Source of the DNA: Bacteroidetes bacterium 43-93
GTDB taxonomy: Bacteria; Bacteroidota; Bacteroidia; Chitinophagales; Chitinophagaceae
DNA length: 64,000 nt
Assembly (NCBI GenBank): GCA_001897855.1
Contig: MKUO01000007.1
Span: 330,079-394,078 of the forward strand
Direction: 5' to 3'
Of the stretch, positions 42,780 through 51,361 are shown in pieces; position 1 is the stretch's first letter, and each line of letters opens with the position of its first letter. The notes under the pieces are model-generated. The model was given only the letters and a program-made list of their open reading frames with translations. It was not told the origin of the DNA and ran no database searches. A program made the translations under genes and the position numbers.

Positions 42780-43799
42780 TTGGTAAAAATTCGTCATCGT
42801 ATGAAAGTATTACGTTTTATCATCATCCTGATACTGGTATTGGGATTAGGTTTCCTGGCCTTGTGCCTTTTTGCATCCAAAGAAGTAAGTGTAGAACGAA
42901 GCACTACTGTTAATGCGTCGAAATCTGTAGTATTCAACCAGATCGTAAAATTTAATAACTGGAAAAACTGGAATCCATGGCTGGAAATGGACAGCACGGT
43001 GAAATGGGATGTAAGAGGCAATGATGGAGAAAAAGGAAGCACATACCATTATATGGGTAACAAAATAGGAGAAGGAACAACTATTAACGATGGTGTAAGC
43101 GATGGAGAGATGAAATACCTGATGGATTTTAAAAAGCCGTACCAGTTTAAAGCGGATGGCTATTATAAAGTAGCATCAGAAGGTGGCAAAACCAAAGTGA
43201 CCTGGTACTACCACCAGGACCTGAAATTTATGGAGCGCGGTTTTATGGCCATTATGGGTGTAGGCAAGATGCTGGGCAAGCAGTTTGATCGCGGCCTGGA
43301 ACTGCTGAAAACCTACTCTGAGGCGCATGCCGATGATACGGCAGTAGTAGGTGCTATTACGGATATTACCTTCCCTGCACATACCTACGCAGCTATACGT
43401 AAAATGGTGAAATGGACAGATATGCACCAGTTCTTTATGGACAGCTATGCATTACTGGGCCAGCAAGTAGGGCCAAGGATCAATGGGCCAGCGAGCGCTT
43501 TGTACTATAACTGGGATGAAGCAAATATACAGGCAGACCTTGCGGCATGTTTTCCTGTAAGCAGTAACGCGCCCTTCCAGGGAGGTACCATAGCAGAAGT
43601 ACCGGAGTCAGCAGGATATAAAATGGTGTACGTAGGGCCCTATACAAAAAATATGGGCGCTGCTCATAGTTCTATGATGCAGCATGTACAGGCAGCAGGC
43701 AAAACGGTTAAATTAAGGATAGAAGAATACATTAAGATGCCATCGAACGAAACAGACAGTAACAAATACGAAACAAATATCATCTACCTCGTGAACTAA
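42780..43799 (+). CDS. SRPBCC + GyrI-like effector-binding domain protein
   Basis: VERSTTVNASKSVVFNQIVKFNNWKNWNPW; C-terminal GyrI-like region. Confidence 0.8.
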   Translation: MVKIRHRMKVLRFIIILILVLGLGFLALCLFASKEVSVERSTTVNASKSVVFNQIVKFNNWKNWNPWLEMDSTVKWDVRGNDGEKGSTYHYMGNKIGEGTTINDGVSDGEMKYLMDFKKPYQFKADGYYKVASEGGKTKVTWYYHQDLKFMERGFMAIMGVGKMLGKQFDRGLELLKTYSEAHADDTAVVGAITDITFPAHTYAAIRKMVKWTDMHQFFMDSYALLGQQVGPRINGPASALYYNWDEANIQADLAACFPVSSNAPFQGGTIAEVPESAGYKMVYVGPYTKNMGAAHSSMMQHVQAAGKTVKLRIEEYIKMPSNETDSNKYETNIIYLVN

Positions 43800-43893
43800 A
43801 ACTCGCCGGGATATATGGGCCGCCTGCACAATCTGCGGGCGGCTTTTTCGTTATTAGACCTGCTGCGCTTATATTCGCAATTCCGTAGTACAG

Positions 43894-45843
43894 ATGAGGA
43901 TATCCGTAATTATTGTCAACTATAATGTAAAGTATTTCCTGGAGGTGTGCCTGCACAGCGTGCTGAGGGCTGCCAGGGGGATAGATGTAGAGGTAATAGT
44001 AGTAGACAATAATTCTAAAGACGGGAGCAATGAGATGATCAGGCAGCAGTTTCCGTCTGTAATACTGATAGAAAATAAAGACAACGTTGGTTTCGGAAAA
44101 GCCAATAACCAGGGAGTAGCTATTGCAAAGGGCGAGTATATCCTGTTCCTGAACCCGGATACGGTGATGCCCGAAGACTTCTTTACAAAGATGCTCAGTT
44201 ATATGGATGCTCACCCTGAGGCAGGTAGCATAGGACCGAAATTGCTGGACGGGCGCGGGCAATATGCGCCCGACGGTAAGAAATCTTTTCCATCGCTATC
44301 CGTAGCTATTTTTAAAACTACGGGAATCAATAAGATATTCAGCAGATCGCCCTACTTCAATAAATACTATGCGGTGCATATTGGCCCGGATGAGATAGCT
44401 CCTGTAGATGTATTGAGCGGGTGCTGCATGATGGTAAGGGCAAGCTTGCTACCCGGTATAGGCGGCGCATTTGACGAGGACTACTTTATGTATTGCGAAG
44501 ATGTGGACCTGTCGTACCGGATACAGAAAGCAGGTTATCAGAATATCTATTACCCACCCGCAACACTAATACATTATAAGGGAGAAAGCACAAGGAAAGC
44601 AACGCTATCGTATGTGCGGATATTCAACGAGGCACTGGTAACCTTTGTGAAGAAGCACTACAGTGCCGGCAATGCAAGGTTGTTTGTCCTGTTCATCAAT
44701 ATAGGTATTGTGCTAAGGGCCATACTGGGCGTTGCCAAGCAGGTGCTAAAAGTGTTGCGCATGCCTTTGTTTGATGGTCTTGTTCTTTTGGCAACACTTT
44801 GGTTCATCAAAGAGTTTTGGGTGGTGCATGTAAAGAACATCAGCCCTATACCGCTGAACTCAGTAATTGCCACCTTCCCGGTGTATATAGGGCTTTGGCT
44901 GTTTAGCCTGTATATGAACGGCGTGTATGACCAATCGTACAGGGCGCTACGTGTGATACGAGGTATGATCATAGGTACGGTAATAATACTTGCCTACTAT
45001 GGCTTGCTGCAGCCGGGATTGCGCTATTCCAGGGCCATTATCATATTCAGCGGGTTTACCGGAACAGTGGTATTGCTGGCATTGCATGAGCTATTATATC
45101 GACTGGGTATCTTTAAATTCATACCGTACGATAAACTGCCGCGCAAGGCCATTATTGTAGCATCGGAAGACGCCTACACTCAAACTGCGCAAACCCTGCA
45201 GCGCGTACACTATGCGCCTGAACTTGCAGGGCGCATCAGCACCGGCGATAATAAAGGAGATGCGCTGGCCACTACTAACGAGATGAGGCAATTGGTATAT
45301 ACAGCCGGCATCAACGAGGTGATATTCTGCGTAAACGGCCTAAGCTATACAGAGATACTGGAGCGTATGCAGGAATGTGGGGGTGACTATGAATATAAGA
45401 TACACCTGCCCGGCAGCAACAGCTTTGTAGGCAGCAACAGCAGCCATACGGCCGGCGACCTATATACGCTTGACAAACGCTATAACCTGGCCAAATTCTC
45501 GCACCAGCGTAATAAGAGGATATTGGATGTAGGGATGAGCCTTATTTTTTTACTGCTATCACCAATAATGATCTTCCTGGTGAGAAAACCGGGCAGTTTT
45601 ATTACCAATTGTTTCAAGGTACTGTTTGGCGCCCGTACATGGGTCGGCTATAGCAATGATGTAGCGGTAACACACCTGCCGAAGATAAGGAAGGGAGTGC
45701 TGCCGCCGTATTATATGATAGAAGGCTACAAGCCGGCTGCAAATGTGCGAATGCAGATGGATAGCGTATACGCGCAGCAATACACCCCGGGGGCAGACAT
45801 TAACCTGATACTTAAGAATTTAAAATATTTGGGAACAAACTGA
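43894..45843 (+). CDS. family 2 glycosyltransferase with C-terminal membrane/Rossmann/sugar-transferase-like extension
   Basis: SVIIVNYNVKYFLEVCLHSVLRA...VDNNSKDGS; C-terminal KRILDVGMSLIFLLLSPIMIFL. Confidence 0.85.
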   Translation: MRISVIIVNYNVKYFLEVCLHSVLRAARGIDVEVIVVDNNSKDGSNEMIRQQFPSVILIENKDNVGFGKANNQGVAIAKGEYILFLNPDTVMPEDFFTKMLSYMDAHPEAGSIGPKLLDGRGQYAPDGKKSFPSLSVAIFKTTGINKIFSRSPYFNKYYAVHIGPDEIAPVDVLSGCCMMVRASLLPGIGGAFDEDYFMYCEDVDLSYRIQKAGYQNIYYPPATLIHYKGESTRKATLSYVRIFNEALVTFVKKHYSAGNARLFVLFINIGIVLRAILGVAKQVLKVLRMPLFDGLVLLATLWFIKEFWVVHVKNISPIPLNSVIATFPVYIGLWLFSLYMNGVYDQSYRALRVIRGMIIGTVIILAYYGLLQPGLRYSRAIIIFSGFTGTVVLLALHELLYRLGIFKFIPYDKLPRKAIIVASEDAYTQTAQTLQRVHYAPELAGRISTGDNKGDALATTNEMRQLVYTAGINEVIFCVNGLSYTEILERMQECGGDYEYKIHLPGSNSFVGSNSSHTAGDLYTLDKRYNLAKFSHQRNKRILDVGMSLIFLLLSPIMIFLVRKPGSFITNCFKVLFGARTWVGYSNDVAVTHLPKIRKGVLPPYYMIEGYKPAANVRMQMDSVYAQQYTPGADINLILKNLKYLGTN

Positions 45844-45897
45844 AGAAAGATTTTGTAGAAATGAGAAATCGATTATTTTTGCAATCCCAATTGACAC

Positions 45898-45971
45898 TCC
45901 TCCTTAGCTCAGTTGGTTAGAGCACCTGACTGTTAATCAGGGGGTCTCAGGTTCAAGTCCTGAAGGGGGAG
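45898..45971 (+). tRNA. tRNA-Asn(GUU)
   Basis: full cloverleaf: TCCTCCT/AGGGGGA acceptor, GCTCAGTTGGTTAGAGC D-arm, CTGACTGTTAATCAG anticodon arm, GGTTCAAGTCC T-arm. Confidence 0.95.
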
Positions 45972-45982
45972 CACTGATTTAC

Positions 45983-46014
45983 AAGGAGTTGCATTCATTT
46001 GCAACTCCTTCTTT
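45983..46014 (+). terminator. hairpin downstream of tRNA-Asn
   Basis: aaggagttgc-attcattt-gcaactccttcttt. Confidence 0.7.
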
Positions 46015-46016
46015 AT

Positions 46017-46157
46017 TTTACTCGCACTGAAACCTGCAATAAACCTGTCTTGAAGTTTCGTTAGTCATATGTTTGAGTTCATTTGACCTCAATTTATAAG
46101 TCTTTTGTGGCAATTCTGTCACCTTTGTTTTCTTGTCACTATGTTATCATTACAGTA
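46017..46157 (+). repeat. island repeat copy A
   Basis: tttactcgcactgaaacctgcaataaacctgtcttgaagtttc...caattctgtcacctttgttttcttgtca...tatcattacagta. Confidence 0.85.
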
Positions 46158-46164
46158 ATGATGA

Positions 46165-46292
46165 AACGCTCCTGGTGGACTTCTGTGAGACGGACATGGT
46201 GCTCAAACCAACTGAGCTAAGGAGGAGTGGCTTGCAACTCAAAATCTGGTTCCAGCAACCGAGTGCAGGTTCGATTCGTTTCTGGACGTCCT
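46165..46292. other. tRNA-like relic region including an inverted copy of the tRNA-Asn 5' half
   Basis: gctcaaaccaactgagctaaggaggagt (46201-46228) is the reverse complement of actcctccttagctcagttggtttgagc; followed by actcaaaatctgg and caggttcgattc. Confidence 0.6.
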
Positions 46293-46439
46293 GAAAAAAT
46301 GAAGCAGTTATTTATTAAACCACGCAACTGCTTTTCTTTTTGCTGCCACGGTACTACAACATAATGTGCCCTATAGTACACTGTGAATAACTTTTCATAT
46401 TTGTACGTTATCTTTCCTGAGAGCTATTATCTATAGTAA

Positions 46440-47180
46440 ATGAATTTTATGCAACTGAATAGTCAAGGATTTTCAGCCATCAGAAAATATCTCGAACAAA
46501 AGGCTGATGATATAAGAGACCATGAAGGTAGAAATTGGGCAGTCATGGGTGTACCTATTCAAAATTATAGAGAGATAATTATAGGCGATAGGACTTTTTA
46601 CATCGCAGGCACAAACATATTTTGGGGTATACTTGAAGATGTGCTTCATAAAGCAAACGCAACCTTTCCCTTAAATTTTGGGAGTGGTAATGCGGTTAGT
46701 GTACTGCATGCCGTTATTAGGACAAGACCGATTTTTGGCTATACCAAAACGAAGGATTTAATAAGAAGATTATCAAATGAGGTGCATGCCTACGTGGTAG
46801 AACTTAAAGATGGTGTTGTAATTGATAAAATACTTAGAATTGATTGGTTTAGAAAACTTGACAAAACTCGCCGGAATGGGAAAAAATATGATTTTACAGG
46901 CGGGTTATTTCATCTTCTTAAACATTTCGAAATCGATGGCTATAACTTGTCCACAGGTACAAATGGGGCTAAAGTTCAGAATTTAATGTCAGTTATTCAG
47001 TATCTTACTCAAGCATTGTTTATTGAAGACGGGGAGCTTGAAACCGACGCGAAAACTTTGATAAGATATATAAGCGTAGACGATAAAAGGAGGCTAAAAT
47101 TTGTTTTTTATTTTAATACTACAACATTAATTTACTCTGTAACGACTGTTTTCCGAAGTGATTTCAAGAAAAAAATTTAG
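46440..47180 (+). CDS. hypothetical protein, no recognised domain
   Basis: 246 aa ORF with normal composition. Confidence 0.65.
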   Translation: MNFMQLNSQGFSAIRKYLEQKADDIRDHEGRNWAVMGVPIQNYREIIIGDRTFYIAGTNIFWGILEDVLHKANATFPLNFGSGNAVSVLHAVIRTRPIFGYTKTKDLIRRLSNEVHAYVVELKDGVVIDKILRIDWFRKLDKTRRNGKKYDFTGGLFHLLKHFEIDGYNLSTGTNGAKVQNLMSVIQYLTQALFIEDGELETDAKTLIRYISVDDKRRLKFVFYFNTTTLIYSVTTVFRSDFKKKI

Positions 47181-47219
47181 ATGGATATAAACTACGGGAA
47201 TAACCAACTTTCTTTTAAT

Positions 47220-47356
47220 TTTACTCGTACTGAAACCTGCAATAAACCTGTTTTGAAGTTTCTATAGTCAAATAATATGAGTCCGTTTGGCCTCATTTGT
47301 TAACTGTTATGCAATTCTGTCACTTTTGTTGTCTTGTCAATATTATCATTACAGTA
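47220..47356 (+). repeat. island repeat copy B
   Basis: tttactcgtactgaaacctgcaataaacctgttttgaagtttc...gcaattctgtcacttttgttgtcttgtca...tatcattacagta. Confidence 0.85.
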
Positions 47357-47410
47357 TTCAACAAAAATGTCCATCCAAAGTGCCATCGGCTTTTATTGCA
47401 CTAATATTTG

Positions 47411-49693
47411 CTACAAACTCATTTCGCTATACATTGAAATTACTTTCCCATCACTTTCTTTTATAGCAGCGACTATTAGTTCCATGATATCCTTCAGAAA
47501 TTGCTTTGATTGCTGGGTTAATTCATCTTTCGGTATGGGGGCAACCTCATTGTATAGCTTTTTTATTTCTGCTGCTCTCAATTCTGCAGAGCCTTTACCT
47601 TTATAATTATATGCATTCTGCCATTCCGCAATCTTATTGAGTTTAATAGCCTTTAGAGCATAGTCAAACATTTTCTTACTGATACTTTGTTTAATATCAT
47701 TGATACATTTTTGCTTTTCCTCATCAGTCGGATTGGATGGATGCCAGTCTGCTGGTGAAGACAAAAAATTGCTGATTTGGCTATTAAAATAGCTACCAAA
47801 GTCTGAGATAGGCATCAATTCTTTGTATTCTGTATCTCCTCTGTATCCAAGCCTCAACGACAAGGCTTTAATCCTCGAGAAATGTTCTTTAGGAATGGCA
47901 GGAGAGCCATACAAATAGCCCTTCCAGCGCGTGTCAAAGTCAACTGCAGCTTTTCTGATTTTGAATATCAATGTTGAAATATCATATGTAGGCTGACAAG
48001 AACTTTGAACCGGAACAATCGCAAGTTCCAGACTATTAATAAATTTTCTTAGATCGTTTATAGTGGGCTTATATTTCTTATCATCATTTAATTTTTCATC
48101 GATGTTCGCTAAGTAATAGGAGCATTTATGGAGCTGATCAATGAAAAATTTATTGACCTCGTAGTCCATTTCCGATTTTAATCTACCTAGCAAATGGTCT
48201 ACGGATCCAAAAACGTGGTTTATTTTATCGCTGCGCTTCGGCAAGTTATCACCTTTTACAGCATCAAAATGGGTAAAACAGATAAACAGTTTGTCTGAAT
48301 GTCCAGTTATAGCCACACTTTTGATAACCGCATATGATGTGGCAAGCATTGGATTCTGCGAGTTATCTACAAGCACGATAGCATCTGTTGCCTCAAACTT
48401 TTTTATTGTTTTAAAGGGAAGATTAGTGTTTGTATCTGATATATGCCCAAGACCCTCGCCATCAAAAATTACAAGCTTCGGTATATTGTCTAAATAATCA
48501 GGCTTGAAGGGCCCTTCAACCCTCATGCCAGAAACTAAAGGAGTTAACAATTTTCCAAATAAAGCGGAGTAATTACTCGAAAAAAAGCGAATTGACTGCA
48601 AAAAAACACTCCTATCTGATGTTTCAAGGTGCCAGTGAATCGGCCAACCAAATTTTTCAGTTACTAGCTCAATGGTGTTTAACTGTTTAAAACGTGCCTT
48701 AATTTCATCGATGATTTCATCAATCAAATTATACAGATCGTCACCGTCATAGTCTTCAAGATTTGATAAAATTATCTCTTCAAGTATATTTTTCTCATCC
48801 TCTGATAGGCTATTGTTTCCGAGATATTCGGTCGTAGTTGCGTGAACGACATCTGCAGTAATTTTTTTTATTTCTTGTAAGAAATCATTAATCTTCGATT
48901 CGTAGCCTTTTTGTTCATCCTCTGACACACTTATGTTGTCAACGATAAACGTTTCAATTATAGACTCATTTTCCTCTTCATCAAATTCATAGTCTTCAAT
49001 AGACCTAATTTGAATTTTCCCAAGAATATAGCCTAATTTGAAGCGCTGGTCTTTATCCTCTAAAAAAACCCTTTGTAAGTGCTGGTCGTCTTTCCGCGAA
49101 AAGTACTCGGTCATTGATTTGTGGATTGTATCCTTAATCATTTGCCGCGTTTCATTTTCGGTGAAAAAGCTTACAACACCCTTATAGAGTCCTTCTGAAA
49201 GAATAATTTCAGTGTCAAACACCGTCGTTCTAGCGGTTGATGTGGCTGGAAACCTCTCGGTAATTGGGTTTGTTCCCATCAATTGTCTTAATAAGGTTGT
49301 CTTGCCAGCACCTGTTGCGCCTAAGAGAAGAACGCTTGAATATCCACTTTCTCTATTTTTTATTGGAAGAATGCCGTTTCTTACTGACTCATAATCCTTT
49401 AAAAGGTAATTTACGCCCTCGTAAAAGATGTCAACTATCGAGGCATCAAGCCTTTGCTGGGCTAGCTGCCGAGCTGATGGCTCCCAATATTGCGCGTCTG
49501 AGAGCAACGTATTCATTTGCTGGACTAGTTCTTCGGCCTTTACCTCATCTTTGGTTCCAAGTCCCTTCCGTATCTTTTTTCCAGTTTTCCCGGAGGAGTC
49601 TTTAATTAAAGGATGTCTAAATTCAAGCACCCAAAAAGCATCTGATTTAGACTTCGGTTGTAGTTTGCGAGCGGTATATTTTTTTACATCCAT
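47411..49693 (-). CDS. large predicted P-loop GTPase with integrase-arm-like N-terminus
   Basis: G1 LLLGATGAGKTTLLRQLMG; Thr-rich switch I TSTARTTVFDTE; G3-like IFDGEGLGH; G4-like CFTHFD. Confidence 0.7.
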   Translation of the reverse strand: MDVKKYTARKLQPKSKSDAFWVLEFRHPLIKDSSGKTGKKIRKGLGTKDEVKAEELVQQMNTLLSDAQYWEPSARQLAQQRLDASIVDIFYEGVNYLLKDYESVRNGILPIKNRESGYSSVLLLGATGAGKTTLLRQLMGTNPITERFPATSTARTTVFDTEIILSEGLYKGVVSFFTENETRQMIKDTIHKSMTEYFSRKDDQHLQRVFLEDKDQRFKLGYILGKIQIRSIEDYEFDEEENESIIETFIVDNISVSEDEQKGYESKINDFLQEIKKITADVVHATTTEYLGNNSLSEDEKNILEEIILSNLEDYDGDDLYNLIDEIIDEIKARFKQLNTIELVTEKFGWPIHWHLETSDRSVFLQSIRFFSSNYSALFGKLLTPLVSGMRVEGPFKPDYLDNIPKLVIFDGEGLGHISDTNTNLPFKTIKKFEATDAIVLVDNSQNPMLATSYAVIKSVAITGHSDKLFICFTHFDAVKGDNLPKRSDKINHVFGSVDHLLGRLKSEMDYEVNKFFIDQLHKCSYYLANIDEKLNDDKKYKPTINDLRKFINSLELAIVPVQSSCQPTYDISTLIFKIRKAAVDFDTRWKGYLYGSPAIPKEHFSRIKALSLRLGYRGDTEYKELMPISDFGSYFNSQISNFLSSPADWHPSNPTDEEKQKCINDIKQSISKKMFDYALKAIKLNKIAEWQNAYNYKGKGSAELRAAEIKKLYNEVAPIPKDELTQQSKQFLKDIMELIVAAIKESDGKVISMYSEMSL

Positions 49694-49853
49694 GTTATTC
49701 CTGATTATTCCGCAAATGGACGAAATAATTTTGGAATAACAAGGAATAATTCGAATTTATTTATTTATTATGTTCTTTTGATTGTTTTTCAATTATTAAG
49801 AAATATTTTATAGTTTGTGCATTTAACAAGAAACTAGTACCCAATAGTTGCTT

Positions 49854-49987
49854 TTCAACTCGTTCTTTATCTTACTTGCGCTGAAACCGCAGTAAACTTT
49901 CCTTGAACTTCTTTTTATTCTATGTGTTCAACATATTCTGTGTGTTTAACATTAGTTGCATCTTTGTTTACTTGATTAGATATGTGA
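49854..49987 (+). repeat. island repeat copy C (more diverged)
   Basis: ttcaactcgttctttatcttacttgcgctgaaaccgcagtaaactttccttgaacttc, alignable with post-tRNA sequence. Confidence 0.6.
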
Positions 49988-50051
49988 TTCGTTTAGTCAG
50001 CCGGATTTTTTTTAGATCATTTATAAACTATGTATGCGGTTTGAATTTACT

Positions 50052-50067
50052 TTGTGATATATCGCAA
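50052..50067. promoter_or_regulatory. imperfect palindrome between candidate promoter and dndA
   Basis: TTGTGATATATCGCAA (14/16 positions palindromic), 14 bp before ATG at 50082. Confidence 0.4.
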
Positions 50068-50081
50068 TAACTGCTCAGTCC

Positions 50082-51224
50082 ATGATCTATTTAGATAACA
50101 ATGCGACCACAAGAATTGACCCGAGGGTTTTAGATAAAATGATGCCCTATTTGACGGAGGAGTATGCTAATGCTTCCAGTAATCATGCGTTTGGGCAGAC
50201 ATCTAGTGAAGCCGTAAAGAAAGCTAGGTTGCAGGTAGCAGAATTGATAGGATGTGAATCTAACGAAATTATTTTCACTTCGGGGGCGACGGAGTCGATT
50301 AATATCGGTATTAAAGGTTTAATGAAAAGCGAAGCTAATAACGGCAAGCACTTAATTACCGTCGCAACAGAACACCCTGCGGTTTTAGATACCTGTAAAC
50401 ATCTTGAAGCTAAGGGATATGACGTTACCTATTTGCCTGTAAACGAAGACGGACTTATCGAGTTAGATCAATTGAAAAAATCTTTAAGGCCGGATACCGT
50501 ATTGGTTTGTGTAATGTATGCTAATAATGAAACGGGCGTTATCCAGCCGATTAAAGAAATATCAAAACTAGCGCATGAGAACGGATCGTATTTTATGACA
50601 GATGCCACACAGGCTGCCGGGAAAATAGATATTGATGTTAATGCTATAGGTATTGATATATTGGCCTTCTCGGGTCATAAAATATATGGACCAAAGGGTT
50701 CTGGTGTATTATATATCAGAAGTAGACAGCCATTTAAAGTAAAACTGGCATCCATACTTCATGGAGGCGGACAGGAAAAGGGTATCCGCAGTGGAACTTT
50801 AAATGTTCCTAATATTGTAGGATTAGGCCAAGCAGCCTTTTTAGCAAAGCATGAGATGGCAATAAATGATTATAATGTGAGGTTATTGAGGGACTATTTG
50901 CAGGGAGCGTTGTTGAATATTGAACATAGCAGGCTTATTGGGAATGACTTAAGTCGTATGTATAACGTTTGTAGTATATGCTTCAAAGGCGCTGATGCAG
51001 ATGCGGTAATGATGGGTTTGGAAAACATATCATTATCAAACGGATCCGCATGTTCCTCTACATCAGTAGAGCCATCCCATGTATTGAAGGCTATGGGGCT
51101 CAGTGATGAGGACTCGTTTTCGACCATCAGATTCAGCCTAGGTAAATTTAATACAAAAGCAGAAATTGATATTGTCATTAATGCAGTAAGCAGTACCGTG
51201 CAAGAACTAAGACTCCTAGCATAA
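50082..51224 (+). CDS. dndA: cysteine desulfurase, DndA/IscS-like
   Basis: IYLDNNATTRIDPRVL; AFSGHKIYGPKGSGVLYI (PLP Lys); NGSACSS catalytic Cys; adjacency to dndCDE. Confidence 0.88.
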   Translation: MIYLDNNATTRIDPRVLDKMMPYLTEEYANASSNHAFGQTSSEAVKKARLQVAELIGCESNEIIFTSGATESINIGIKGLMKSEANNGKHLITVATEHPAVLDTCKHLEAKGYDVTYLPVNEDGLIELDQLKKSLRPDTVLVCVMYANNETGVIQPIKEISKLAHENGSYFMTDATQAAGKIDIDVNAIGIDILAFSGHKIYGPKGSGVLYIRSRQPFKVKLASILHGGGQEKGIRSGTLNVPNIVGLGQAAFLAKHEMAINDYNVRLLRDYLQGALLNIEHSRLIGNDLSRMYNVCSICFKGADADAVMMGLENISLSNGSACSSTSVEPSHVLKAMGLSDEDSFSTIRFSLGKFNTKAEIDIVINAVSSTVQELRLLA

Positions 51225-51361
51225 AAATATTGGATGCATATAATCCATTTATATTTAAGCAATGGATTGTAGCTATTAACAAGCAATTCACATAAATCCC
51301 GGTAATATCTCCGGCAATGGGAATTGGCATTTACAAAGAGTAATTTTACGTACAAATCATT

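Noticed and set aside
46165-46292. Functional second tRNA gene
   Set aside because: T-stem and one acceptor pair are mismatched and an inverted tRNA-Asn fragment sits inside; treated as a relic
47334-47606. 90-aa plus-strand ORF overlapping repeat B and the GTPase 3' end
   Set aside because: Overlaps both the repeat and a well-supported minus-strand CDS; likely spurious
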